Assembly (NCBI GenBank): GCA_029931535.1
Contig: JAQPZY010001523.1
Coordinates: 3,092,501-3,156,500 of the forward strand
Source: Margaritifera margaritifera
Lineage: Eukaryota > Mollusca > Bivalvia > Unionida > Margaritiferidae
DNA: 64,000 bases
Direction: 5' to 3'
Shown here piece after piece: positions 47,834 through 60,576 of the stretch; position 1 is the first letter of the stretch, and every line of letters starts with the position of its first letter. A program made the position numbers and the translations under genes. A model generated the notes under the pieces. That model made no database searches and was not told the origin of the DNA. It saw nothing but the letters and a program-made list of their open reading frames with translations.

Positions 47834-48385
47834 TACTTGATAATTTTGACTACATGCAAGATATACCTTCGCCAAATAGAAGTAACATGGATAATAGAAG
47901 TGTTAATAGTGATGACCACATGTTATTTAATTTTTGAAAATCTACAGGCTTGATCATCGGAAGTGGCCGTTTTGTAAGAATATCTGGTAAATAGTTACAA
48001 AACACAGCATAACACATCCACTACAAGACATCCATGGTTGATACATCTGTCAAAATTTTAAAAAAATGGCAGTTAGAGCACTGAGAAATTTTAGAATTTT
48101 GAGATCTCGAGATTACTTTGAAGAATATCTAAAACAAAGCCTTTTTATACAAAACGTGACCTCTCGAAGGAAAAGTGACTATAAAAATAAATTACAAAAG
48201 CAGCTTTCATATGCACTTGAGAAAAATACATAAAGATATTTTGGAGCTTATAAGAAGCGAGGCAATTTTGCTTCATAAAAATTTCGCATGAGGAGTGGTT
48301 CCATCATTTTTTCAGATGTTTTTAATTCAATCTTACAACCATTGAAACAAAACTTTGATACTTCTCAAAATCTTGAAGATGAAAA
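47834..48385. other. Non-coding sequence, nothing recognised
   Basis: AT-rich; no ORF of note on either strand. Confidence 0.4.
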
Positions 48386-48582
48386 ACTAGATAATAATAA
48401 TAATAATAATGAGGACTTTGGATAGCGCCTAATCTTTAGAAGCTCTAAGCGTTTTACAACATTAGATAACACCTAAAAAACATATATACTGATATGATTA
48501 CGAAAAACAAACACCATGAAATTAGAAAACAAAAACATGCTGAAAATAGTTAAGGTAAGAAAACATTATTAAGTCTCTAGGT

Positions 48583-49887
48583 CTATTTTTGCAGTCGAAA
48601 TAGGTGAGTTTTAAGAGCATTCTTGAATGAGATCACTGTGTCTTTGTGTCTAAGTTCAGTGGGCAATTCATTCCACGTTGCTGGGCCCTGGTATGAAAAA
48701 GAACGTTGTCCGTATGACTTCATTTTGATAGTGGGAATAATGAGAATACGAGTGTCGGAAGTGGAGCGTAAGTATCTTGCTGGTGTGTACACATGGGTGA
48801 GGTGAGATAGGTATGTTGGACTGGAGCCAGTCAGTGAAACGTAGCATAGAGAACAAATTTTGCGTTTGATTCTGGATCGAATGGGTAGCCAGTGTAGGGT
48901 ACAGAGCAGGGGGGAGGTGTGCTCTGTTCGTGGTACTCTAAGAATGATCCGAGCAGCTGTGTTTTGAACTTTTTGAAGTTTCTGGAGTAGATACTGAGAC
49001 GAACCAGATAGAATTGAGTTACAATAGTCCAGTCTTGAAAGTACTAAGGAACACACAAGTATTTTAGTGGCATCAACTGAAAGATAATTGCGAATGGAGC
49101 TGATGCGTCTCAGCTCAAGATATGCAGCCTTGCATATGTTCATGACATGTTGGTGCAATGAGAGAGTACTGTCTAGAGTAACACCTAGGTTTCGTACTGA
49201 CTGTGCGAATTTAATGTTGGTGTTGGTAATATTTATTGTTTGAGTTAAAGGATGTGAATGAGAAAGTCTTTGTGTTGTAATCAGAATGGCTTCAGTTTTA
49301 TTATTATTCATCTGCAGCTTGTTACATGTCATCCATGATTTCACATCGGAAATGCACCTCTCTACACCTTGGATGGTAGTATCAACTTCAGTTGGGTGGC
49401 TAGATTTGTATATTTGGGTGTCATCAGCGCACAATTGGTGAGACACTGGATGACGATCTATGACACTTGAGAGCGGCTGAGTGTATAGAATGAAGAGAAC
49501 CGGTCCAAGAACAGAACCCTGTGGAACAACAAAACATAGATCAACTGGGCTGGAGTGTTTTTCATTTGCGGACACAATTTGTGTCCTGTTGACCAAGTAG
49601 GACTTGAACCATAGTAAGGCTGTATCGTGAATGCCAAATACATGATGGAGACGGTGAAGTAATATATCATGGCCTATTGTGTCAACTGCTGCAGACAAGT
49701 CAAGGAGGGTGAGGACTGTAATCTTTCCACTATCCAAAGCAGAGAGAAGGTCGTTAACTACTTTCAGAAGGGTAGTTTCGGTACTGTGGCGAGGACGATA
49801 TGCAGACTGTACATTGCTAAAAAGACTGTTTGAATTCAGATGAGATACAAGTTGAGATAGAACAACTTTTTCTAAGATTTTTGACAT
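48583..49887 (-). pseudogene. LINE reverse transcriptase and C-terminal domain
   Basis: 434 open codons. RT motifs in order: SAYRPRHSTETTLL (fingers), LTLLDLSAAVDTI (palm, first Asp), [16 protein letters not shown], then CADDTQIY as the catalytic box, where the usual Tyr is Cys but both Asp remain. LGVTLDSTLS and LSRLDYCNSILSG follow, and the C-terminus has GPATWNELPTELRHKDTVISF, characteristic of this LINE group. The true protein continues N-terminally in another frame: the upstream part (49890-50713) reaches LKNYRPVS and a one-base frameshift near 49890 joins the two. It copies the element RNA at the target site. Confidence 0.93.
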
Positions 49888-50800
49888 GAATGGCAGAAAC
49901 TGGGCGGTAGTTCTTTAAATCGTTATGGTCAAGTGTTGGTTTCTTCAGCAGAGGCTTTACAATGGCAGTTTTGAAAAATGATGGGAATTCCCCAGATGAG
50001 AGAGAAGAATTTATAACATCAGTTAGTGAAGGCAATATTGGATCTAAGCACTCAAGCAGCAGTGATGTCGGAATCGGATCAAGTTCACATGACTTTGGGG
50101 CACTCTTCATCATGATTGTACGTACTAAATCCATAGAGACCGGTTCAAATGCTGCTAACGGTTGCCACTGAAATTCTCTATCGCAACTGTATGGTGACGA
50201 CGAGTCAATTGAAATTGTGTTGTCAAGCTTATCTCTAATGGTTTGTACTTTGTCACGGAAGAAATTTGCAAACTCGTTCGGAAGGTCGACTGAAGAGAAG
50301 GTAGTTGGAAGTGGTGTACATTTGTTCCTTGACATTAGCTTGTTAGTAATCTTGAAGAGCTCTTTGCAGCTGGAACTTTCAGTAATCTTAGTACTGTAGT
50401 GGGCTGATTTCGCTGCATGGACTATGTTTGTAACATTCTTCGTAGCGGCTTCGTAGATTTGCTTGTGAATAGTGAGTCTGGTGGAAAGCCAAAGACTCTC
50501 AGCCTTACGGCGGTCTCTTTTAGCAGTGCGAAGCTGGTCCCTAACACTGCTATACCACTGAGAACACTTTTGAATTGACACTCTGCACTTGGTTGCTGGG
50601 GTATATTTGTCAAGCAATGAACGCAGGCAGTTGTCAAGTTGTTCTGCTGTAGGAGGTAACAAAGTTGTTAGGATTGCTTGGATGTCATGCATTAGTTGCG
50701 TTCTATTTATCATACGGAGGTTTCTCTTAGTAGCAAATAAAGGTGGAGGGTTAGGGACTGATACGTCAAGATGGCATATAATGCAGAAGTGATCTGATGC
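49888..50800 (-). pseudogene. LINE endonuclease end and linker region
   Basis: Same protein as the RT, in the frame before the frameshift. The endonuclease terminal motif SDHF is readable at about 50785-50796. A linker of about 200 residues rich in Lys/Arg and Ser follows (SQWYSSVRDQLRTAKRDRRK), then SAPKSCELDPIPTSLLLECL and AIVKPLLKKPTLD, the start of the RT domain. The frame stays open from the SDH motif through 49890 apart from that final shift. Confidence 0.88.
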
Positions 50801-50862
50801 AAGTTAGTGGGGCACCAGGGAGGACTGTAGAATATTATCATCAGGTCTATGAAGAATCCAGT

Positions 50863-51105
50863 CTAAAATGTGACCATGTTTATGGGTGGGTTGGCTAACT
50901 GACTGAGGTTGAAAACGTGAATGGAATCTAGGAGTTTTGATGTGTAGGGGTTTCCAGGACAGTCAAAGTGAAAGTTGAAATCACCAAGAATAATCAGGTT
51001 GCCATCTATCGAATTTCCATACTCCAAGAGATTCGGAAACTGCTCCAAAAAGAGAGATTCAGTCAGATAGTAAAATCCAGTAGGAACAGCTGCAGATATT
51101 GATGG
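50863..51105 (-). pseudogene. LINE AP-endonuclease fragment (5' truncated)
   Basis: Contains LIILGDFNFHFD, the GDFN active-site motif of APE-type endonucleases, near 50975. The earlier half of the endonuclease is missing, which is the usual result of incomplete reverse transcription. A frame change lies between this piece and the SDH-containing part, around 50805-50865. Confidence 0.85.
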
Positions 51106-51640
51106 TTAGCTTCTGAATTTGTTAAAAGAGTCGAATGTTAGTTTACACTACTGTTGACTCGTCTGTTTAATGCATGTTTCAAGCTTCCTACTTCCCTAAG
51201 AAATGGTATACAGAAAAAATAAATTCTTTTCATCAGTCTTGAATAAGACGCTTATAGAATGGTCCTAATAAATGAATTTAATTGGTGAAAAATAATTACT
51301 ATATTTGTTTTAGACACACTGATATGACATATCTTCGAAAATGCAATGGCAGATTTTATTTTACATTCATAGACTTTATACAGGCATTTGATAGAATAAA
51401 TATAATAAATTGTAAAAAATCAAATAAATAAAGACTAGTTGTAAAATGTTAAACGAGCTTAAAACAAGATATATAAAAGCTTGGGTTAAGACAACAAAAG
51501 GACTTACTGACGATTTCACATGATCTTTCTGTGTACGCCAAGGCTACATTCTGTCATCATTACTTTTTGGCTGTTTTTATATGGCGTTTAAATTGCATTG
51601 TCCAGTGACAGTTATGGTGTAAATACTACCCCTTTCACTT
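51106..51640. other. Non-coding sequence, nothing recognised
   Basis: AT-rich; no coding signal. Confidence 0.4.
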
Positions 51641-51644
51641 CTCT

Positions 51645-52170
51645 GATTTTTTTTGTAAGTGTATGTGTTTGATTGTAAGAGTGTGTGTTTGTTAGTCCAG
51701 AAACATTTTAGGGTGACCCTCAACTATCCCCGTTCCGTCATCTATTGTTTGGACTAAAAGTAGTACTAAAATTCCGAGACTATCGCGGACTTTGCGGAGA
51801 CTGACAAAAATCTGGAATAAAATATAAGAAATATTGTTTAGATTAAAGTAGTTCTAACATTCTGAAACAAATACGAAATTTAGCGGAGACTGAACAAAGT
51901 CCGGAAAATATGTACAAATTATGGTTTAGACTAAAACCGGTACTAAAATTCCGAAACTCTGACGGACTTAGAGGAGAATGAAAAAAATCCGGAAAAGATG
52001 TACAAATGATGGCTTACACCAAAAGTAGTACTAAAATTCTGAAACTAATACGGAATTTAGCTGACTTAAAAATTTCCGCAAAAAAATGTAATACGTATTA
52101 CTTAGTCTAAAGCAGTACTAAAATTCTGACACTAACACGGAATTTAGCAGAGACTGAAAAAAATCCGATG
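51645..52170. repeat. Degenerate tandem repeat of about 70 bp
   Basis: Five to six units with phrases AGTACTAAAATTC.GA.AC, CGGA.TTTAG.GGAGACTGA and AAATCCGGAAAA from about 51755. The preceding 51645-51720 resembles the GTGTGTTTGATTGTAA repeats at 63235-63600. Confidence 0.7.
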
Positions 52171-53465
52171 CAGCTTAAAAAGTAGCAACTTTTAACCTCG
52201 TTCAACCTTGCTCACTTTATTTATTATTTCATTATATCGTCTATGTAAATATCTACAGCAAAGATCATGTCGATTCTGTATAGTAATTATGTTTTTGTGT
52301 TTTGTTTTTGTGTCGTTTGTGTAATAGTTTTTTGTGGCTTTCTGCCCTTGAAAAAGGAATTGGTAGATTCCGAAAGTGCTTTGGCTGGTTTGTAACCAGT
52401 TTTGCACTGTTGTTTGTCACTTTTTCTTTCATATGGTGGCACTCTCCAGTTTCGTACTTTGCATAGGGTTAGATTTTTAAAGAAAGAGAATTACCCAGGT
52501 TTTCCTCACTGGCTGTCCTGGCTATTTAAAAAAGACCTTGTATATCTTAGGTATTGTTAAAAGAACTTTGAATTCCCTTTATTTTGGTGTATGATTGATG
52601 GGTGAAATTTGGGTTATAGAGTATACAGCTTGGTCTTACATAAGATGTGCACCTCTCAAAAAACTGCTAGCTCCGCTTGGTCATTTTCACTTCCTGGACT
52701 TGAAAGGTAAATAAAAAAAAAGAGCAAATAACTTTTTTTTACTTTTTAGATATTTTGTAATTCATTCTTAGTACTTTCAGAGGCTGGTATTGTCTGCTCT
52801 GGCAAAATTCGTTTCCCTGTTTTAATAACTGCTGAAAATAGTGCACTTTTGACTAATTCAGGCTGATTTTTCTAGTACTTTGGAGCGGCCATTTTGTCTG
52901 CTGTGTGCTTAGATCATGTCCAGTTTCCACAAGTACAATATGCAAAGAAATGTCAGCCACAGTACATGAAAGTAACATAGAGGTATGCCAACATTCTCTC
53001 CATTGGACATGTTGCAAATGCAAAATACTTCATCTTACACCTGTCACTCTCTCAGAAGCATGTATTATCTGTAGAGCGCCCCCTATACGATTGAAAATGT
53101 ACATGTGAGATTCTAATCAAGCTACTTGGATGTATCACATTCTGTTAGTGAATCAGTAGTATTGACTGAATGTGGAAGATTATCTATATTTTTTACTTAC
53201 TGTTACGACGTGTTAGATACTGGTGTAAACTTTTGCAAATGGAGAACCATAGATATCCAGCTGATTGCTATTAGATGTTAAAGGAACCAGATGAATGTGG
53301 TAGAATGACATGGACTACTAAGGTCAAAACATTTTGTTTGAGTTTGCTTTTGGGTAGGTGTGGATATGTCAGATGTTGGTGATATGAATCCCTTTTGTGA
53401 ACAATTTTCCCAAAGATTGAAGGACTGCATCTTGCAATCATGGTATGGAAATCTAGCAGAATCTA
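52171..53465. other. Non-coding sequence, nothing firmly recognised
   Basis: 52350-52400 contains CCTTGAAAAAGGAATTGGTA and CCGAAAGTGCTTTGGC-like phrases that recall retroelement 3' ends, but no RT is adjacent. Confidence 0.35.
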
Positions 53466-53477
53466 CAAAATAGGATG

Positions 53478-53707
53478 TATATCATCAATATAATTCAATG
53501 TTAAATATTGACAAATATCTACTGATATCATCAATATAATTCAATGTTAAATATTGACAAATATCTACTGATATCATCAATATAATTCAATGTTAAATAT
53601 TGACAAATATCTACTGATATCATCAATATAATTCAGTGTTAAATATTGACGAATATCTATTGACACCATCGATATAATTCAATTTTAAATGTTGACAAAT
53701 ATCTACT
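53478..53707. repeat. 46-bp minisatellite, five copies
   Basis: Unit ATATCATCAATATAATTCAA followed by TGTTAAATATTGACAAATAT and CTACTG. The last two units are diverged. Confidence 0.92.
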
Positions 53708-55228
<1,521 letters not shown>

Positions 55229-55310
55229 GTTAACTGCGGAATGACACCTTCTGCCCCATTGAAGGATGGTAACTTCTGTCAAAATCTTTATTTCTCCTTT
55301 GTTCCAAAGC

Positions 55311-55391
<81 letters not shown>

Positions 55392-55837
55392 TTCAATTAT
55401 TATAAATATTAAAAGACACAATTATCACTATGACAATTTGATAAAATAGTTAAATTATTTGAAAAATTAAAAGACACAATTATCACTATGACAATTTGAT
55501 AAAATAGTCAAATTATTAGAAAAATTAAAAAACACAATTATCACTATGACAATTTGATAAAATAGTGAGTTACTTATTGAGACGAGGTTGATTGTCAAAA
55601 GTCGTACTGTGAATGCTTTTTCTGTCAAATTTTAGCAATTTACATATATGTTGGAAGATAACAAGTACAAAATTTTCCTATACTACTAATCTAAGGCGCC
55701 AAACACAAAAAGGACGTAACGAAAGAAAGGTTATCTAGATTATTATCCCTGACTGTCTATGGTGAAATACGTTCAGGATATGTTTTTAGTGTCGATCCCT
55801 CTAAAGTCACATGAACTTGAAGAGTTCATTTCGAAGA

Positions 55838-55897
<60 letters not shown>

Positions 55898-55981
55898 GGC
55901 TTTAGAACAAAAGGAGAAATAAAGATCTGGACAGAAGTTACCAACCTTCAATGTGTCAGAAGGTGTCATTCCACAGTTAAC
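55229..55981. mobile_element. Inverted-repeat element with GA/TC inner ends
   Basis: Left arm 55229-55390 and right arm 55838-55981 are inverted complements. About 95 bp of unique sequence (left begins GTTAACTGCGGAATGACACC) is followed inward by (GA)n on the left and (TC)n on the right. The 450-bp centre has three 58-bp tandem units. Non-coding. It could be a non-autonomous DNA transposon with long terminal inverted repeats or an inverted duplication. No target duplication is evident. Confidence 0.7.
55408..55566. repeat. 58-bp tandem repeat, about three copies
   Basis: Unit contains AAAAGACACAATTATCACTA and TGACAATTTGATAAAATAGT. It lies inside the inverted-repeat element. Confidence 0.9.
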
Positions 55982-56340
55982 ACTGGTCAATGCAAAGACT
56001 ATAGCAGTCTTAGTTCAGTTCAATACGAATTGTTCGAAATAAAGGTTTTTTTTTTGTCATCGACTTAAACGATGCATTCTTAGAGAATGTTGCAACGGTT
56101 GGATGTGGCAGGCATTGATTTTGTACATGGAAATGTCTTTTATTGTTTGATACTAGATATGTATCAAGTATTTAGGCGCCGTCTTCTCAAAACTGTTTAG
56201 CTTGAGTGTCTACTCAAACTCAAATATTATTGATCCAATGGTTAAAACAGAATTTGTCAAACGTGTATGAACTTGACTACCTGTATTTAACAAATTCCTA
56301 TTCTAAAAATAGATCTTAACATTTGAAGCTTTAGCCTGCA

Positions 56341-56975
56341 CATTTATTATCTCATTATTGAGCATTCAATTTGAGTTTGAGTGTACATTTATTATCTCAT
56401 TATTGAGCATTCAATTTGAGTTTGAGTGTACATTTATTATCTCATTATTGAGCATTCAATTTGAGTTTGAGTGTACCTTTATTATCTCTTTATTGAGCAT
56501 TCAATTTCAGTTTGAGTGTACATTTATTATCTCATTATTGAGCATTCAATTTGAGTTTGAGTGTACATTTATTATCTCATTATTGAGCATACAATTTGAG
56601 TTTGAGTGTACATTTATTATCTCATTATTGAGCATTCAATTTCAGTTTGAGTGTACATTTATTATCTCATTATTGAGCATTCAATTTCAGTTTGAGTGTA
56701 CATTTATTATCTCATTATTGAGCATTCAATTTCAGTTTGAGTGTACATTTATTATCTCATTATTGAGCATTCAATTTCAGTTTGAGTGTACATTTATTAT
56801 CTCATTATTGAGCATTCAATTTCAGTTTGAGTGTACATTTATTATCTCATTATTGAGCATTCAATTTCAGTTTGAGTGTACATTTATTATCTCATTATTG
56901 AGCATTCAATTTGAGTTTGAGTGTACATTTATTATCTCATTATTGAACATTCAATTTGAGTTTGAGTACATTAAA
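56341..56975. repeat. 45-bp minisatellite, 14 copies
   Basis: Unit GAGCATTCAATTTGAGTTTG followed by AGTGTACATTTATTATCTCA and TTATT. Two versions (TTTGAG and TTTCAG) occur in blocks. The period is a multiple of three, so a 215-codon frame is open, but the peptide is purely repetitive and lacks a gene context. Confidence 0.95.
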
Positions 56976-56998
56976 ATTGAGGAGTTTTGTGAATATAG

Positions 56999-57626
56999 GA
57001 GCTAGCTTCAGGATTACAAAGAATTCTCACTCAAACTCAGATTGAACTCAAAATTCTGACATCTAATTGGCTGAGTCAAAATCACTGACCAATCAGACGT
57101 CATAATTCTTAGTTGAGTAAGGGTTTATGTGTGAGAACTCCAGGACTCAAGATTACAAAGAATTTCCACACTCAGACTCAGCCTCAACTCAAAATTATGA
57201 CATCTGATTGGCTAACGTCAAATCACCGACCAATCAAATGTCGGAATATTGAGTTATTTTAGTGTGAGCACTCCAGGTCACATGATTGTGAAAATTCTCA
57301 AACTCAAACTCAGACTCTACTAAAAATTCAGACGTCTGATTACTGACCAATTAGACATTATTAGACATTAGACCAATTAGACATTATTAGACATTAGACC
57401 AATTAGACATTATTAGACATTAGACCAATTAGACATTATTAGACATTAGACCAATTAGACATTATTAGACATTAGACCAATTAGACATTATTAGACATTA
57501 GACCAATTAGACATTATTAGACATTAGACCAATTAGACATTATTAGACATTAGACCAATTAGACATTATTAGACATTAGACCAATTAGACATTAGAATTC
57601 TTAGTTGAGTAATGATTTCAGTGTGA
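56999..57626. repeat. About 133-bp tandem repeat with a nested 26-bp array
   Basis: Two and a half units of about 133 bp (from 57008 and 57145; third from about 57280), each with CAGGA(T/C)TACAAAGAATT, CTCAAACTCAGA and the pair ATTGGCT..GACCAATCAGAC. In the third unit the ACCAATTAGACATTATTAGA segment is amplified into about nine 26-bp copies (57345-57596). Confidence 0.88.
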
Positions 57627-57969
57627 GAATATTTATAATCTCTGTGCCGTGTGTACCGTGAGATAAGATGCCTTTAGCCTAAACCAGGCTGATGTCATTA
57701 ATTACGTTATTAGGCTCATTCACCATCATTGTGAATAATACCTTCTCCTCACCCAACTATCCAACATGATTTAGTCCGAACTCTATTGTCAATTGTGATT
57801 GATAGAGGAGGGCATTTTATAGGGTCACATGGATGGAAATCTAACTGTGTAAAGTTAAACTTTTCGATCCTTTAGACTTTGACATCCATTACCAAAAAGC
57901 AAAATGAGTGAATATAAATTTAGAGAACTTGATAGGTAAAAATTTAAATGGTTTGGAATGGCAGCTTGT

Positions 57970-58115
57970 TGAGCATTTTTATCTGGAAAATTGAGAAACT
58001 GAAATGTATATTAGAATGGATCCGAATCGTCATCAGCTTCACAGTGTTTCTAAGAAACTGAAATGTATATTAGAATGGATCCGAATCAGCATCAGCTTCA
58101 CAGTGTCTCTAAGAA
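57970..58115. repeat. 54-bp direct duplication
   Basis: GAAACTGAAATGTATATTAG...CAGCTTCACAGTGT occurs twice in tandem. Confidence 0.85.
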
Positions 58116-58274
58116 AATAAAAGGAACGATCTATATAGTTTGTAGTTTTATCTAGATGTTGAAGGCTAACATAGGTCTTAATGAATCTATACTTATCAAA
58201 TTTGTATCGTGTACATTTTCTTAACACGTGTGAAGACACTAGCAATGATCAGGTGCAAGTTTGTAGCAATACAG

Positions 58275-58356
58275 AGAAGTCACACGTGATGAGTGTCTCT
58301 TCCTCATGGTTAGAATGTGTCACGTGATGAGTGTCTCTTCCTCATGGTTAGAATGT
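58275..58356. repeat. 39-bp direct duplication
   Basis: CACGTGATGAGTGTCTCTTC followed by CTCATGGTTAGAATGTGT occurs twice. Confidence 0.85.
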
Positions 58357-58667
58357 GTGCGTCCGTTTTTAATATTTGAGTTTTAGCTCATCTAGTTAGA
58401 GTAGAAGGTATTGTACTAGGTCAAAACAGACTGGAACGATTGATTACTTTAGGAAAGAGGAAATAAAAGACGAAGTACGACAGGCAGGCACACACACACA
58501 CACATCGCTCCCCCAGCACTTATTTCGTTTATGCAATTTTATGCTATTTTTGACATGAATTAGCATTTGCCTTATATGAGATAAATAATAATGCTGGTAA
58601 TTTAAATTTTCTACTTTATTATCTCTAGAGACAAGAAAGTATAATTAGAAGTCCCGCTGCCTCTCAT

Positions 58668-58745
58668 ATTGGTAGTATAATTAGAAGCCACGCTGCCTTT
58701 CATATTGGGAGTATAATTAGAAGTCCCGCTGCCTTTCATATTGGG
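58668..58745. repeat. About 37-bp tandem repeat, about three copies
   Basis: Unit AGTATAATTAGAAG followed by CCCGCTGCCTTTCATATTGG. Confidence 0.85.
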
Positions 58746-59850
58746 AACTTATCTATATCCAACTGATGTACGTAGCAATTACAGATAACATTCAGAGTAG
58801 CTAGTGATATTAAAGATCTTTGATTGCAGTTTTCCAGCGAGTGTTCATTAGTAATCTTCCTGCTCTTTGAGGCTTGTATTTTATTTGTTTATTTTATCCT
58901 TATGTAGTTTTTCATCGGATTTGGTCATAAAATCAAGTATGCAAGAGACAATGATGACAAATATTTGGGTCTGACAATCTCAGAATCAGTCGTATAATGT
59001 TCAAAATTCAAAAGAAAAGTCTTTTATGGAAAAAGATACCTAAATTAAGAAAAGCTTATTTTGGTTCTAAATTTAATTCAGTTTAAATTGCAAATTATTA
59101 AGTACAGATGGAATAGGAAAGATCACATTTTCAGTGTGTTGTAGAGCCTACAGAATTGCATATGATCTGCACGTTTTGACTACTTCAACATTGGTGTCAC
59201 AAGTAATGCAGCTTAGCATCACCCCAATTTCAGATCAAGTGTAAAACAAAAAAAAAAACCCCAAAAAACCCCCTAAAAAAGCATGGCAGACACATATTTG
59301 TTAAAGTCTCTTCATTTGTACAATAAAATGTACAAAACATATGTACTATAAAATGTAATTATGTACATATGCCTTTCTCGTACAAAAATATAAGGGACGA
59401 ATTTTATTTGAGAACCACAAGTTAAAAGTATAATTTAAAAACAACAATACAATCAATTGTGCATTTTAAAATTTACATAAGCAAACTCACTATTAAAGTT
59501 AAAAAACCTTAAGCATCCGATCAAATATATACATAAAATATCTATAAATATAACGCAGGAGATAGAGTTGTTATGTTATAAATAGAAGAAAATAAACTAT
59601 TTGAGTAGAGTTTATCCAAGTTTTGGAAGAATTAATAGAAATCAACTGTTGATGTACTGTTTCATGTATGTATACGGTTTAATGGCACGTCAATACAATA
59701 CTGGTTGTACGGTGCCGATCAATTTTTTTTTATGTATGTGTAGGTTTTAACGGTATATTGGTGCAATACTGGCTATATTATCCCGATGAATTGTTTAATG
59801 TATGTATCGGGTTTAATTGAACGTGACTACATACAGGTTATCAGTATCAA
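58746..59850. other. Non-coding sequence with dispersed short repeats
   Basis: From 59680 the phrase CAATACTGG.T.TA..GTGCCGAT recurs (59690, 59765, and again near 60150 and 60190), a diffuse repeat. No gene. Confidence 0.4.
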
Positions 59851-59940
59851 AACTTAATATGGATGCTTGTCTCGCGTCGAGTGTGGTCCGATGTCCTTTC
59901 GCTATCAAACGAGACGCGATACAAGCATCCAGATCAAGTT
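59851..59940. repeat. Fold-back hairpin, about 28-bp arms
   Basis: AACTTAATATGGATGCTTGT CTCGCGTC at the left and its inverted near-copy at 59913-59940 (about three mismatches), with a loop of about 34 bases. Confidence 0.7.
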
Positions 59941-60267
59941 ACTGTGCTAATGATGAGTTTATGATATAGCCTAAATAATTATTTTATAATAAAACTGTTT
60001 ATGTCGGTGGTGTTGTTTTTTTTACTTTGAGTTCATCCATCTACTCACATTGTACATTGCGTCTAAATATAGCGTAATGTTGTAGTCCCTTCACGCCACC
60101 GTTGTTAGGTGACGTCATCCTTGACAGCAATACATCTCAATCATTGTCAGTGCAATACTGGCTATATGGTGTATGTATAGGGTTAGTGCAATACTGGCTA
60201 CATGGTGCTGGTGATTTGTTTAAATTCAATATTATTTTTATTATTATTATTATTATTGCTCAAATTA

Positions 60268-60421
60268 CACCTTGTAGCAAAAAAAAATTTTTTTTGTTCC
60301 TGGGTAGTAAGTGTTATTTCCTTATTGCTTATGCCTCAAAAGTATAGAAAATGGCTATTATTCCCCACAAACTTTGCTTTTGTGACCAGGACAGTGATAT
60401 TTTGAAATTTACCTATTTTCC
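60268..60421. repeat. Left terminal inverted repeat
   Basis: Inverted copy of 62578-62725. Shared from GTTCCTGGGTAGTAAGTGTT through AGTGATATTTTGAAATTTAC with only a few differences (TTATTG/TAATTG, GGCTAT/GGCGAT). An A/T run near the outer edge differs in length. Confidence 0.9.
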
Positions 60422-60496
60422 AGAACATTTCAGATAGATTCAGTGCTGAGTAAACTTGGAGTAACTTCTAGAACTTTCCAGTAATATAAATAGTAG

Positions 60497-60532
60497 TATA
60501 AATACAGGGGCCTTAAGCCCACCAGTTCAGTT
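60497..60532 (+). promoter_or_regulatory. TATA box and initiator of the transposon gene
   Basis: TATAAATA at 60497-60504 and TCAGTT initiator at 60527-60532. The A of the initiator is 32 bases after the TATA start, the spacing expected of a RNA polymerase II core promoter. Confidence 0.65.
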
Positions 60533-60576
60533 TAGTTCCAGTTGCCTAAGTGGATACATATCTGCATTTTTCTGAG

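Larger units (their letters stand above)
48391..51105 (-). mobile_element. APE-type non-LTR retrotransposon (CR1/L2-like), 5' truncated
   Basis: Read on -, it starts inside the endonuclease at about 51105 and ends at a (TTA)n tail (48391-48411). Just before the tail the 3' end has AGGCGCTATCCAAAGTC, a type of terminus common in animal L2/CR1-like LINEs. Order: endonuclease, linker, reverse transcriptase, C-terminal domain. Clade assignment rests on overall layout and tail type and is an inference. Only one frameshift was noticed in the retained part. A second fragment of the family lies at 19048-19962. Confidence 0.9.

Noticed and set aside
52192..52407. Retroelement 3' end suggested by CCGAAAGTGCTTTGGC-like phrase
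   Set aside because: No adjacent reverse transcriptase or endonuclease sequence and the similarity is too short.
56358..57005. 215-codon ORF of 15-residue repeats as a repetitive secreted protein
   Set aside because: It is a 45-bp minisatellite with no signal peptide, unique N-terminus or promoter evidence.
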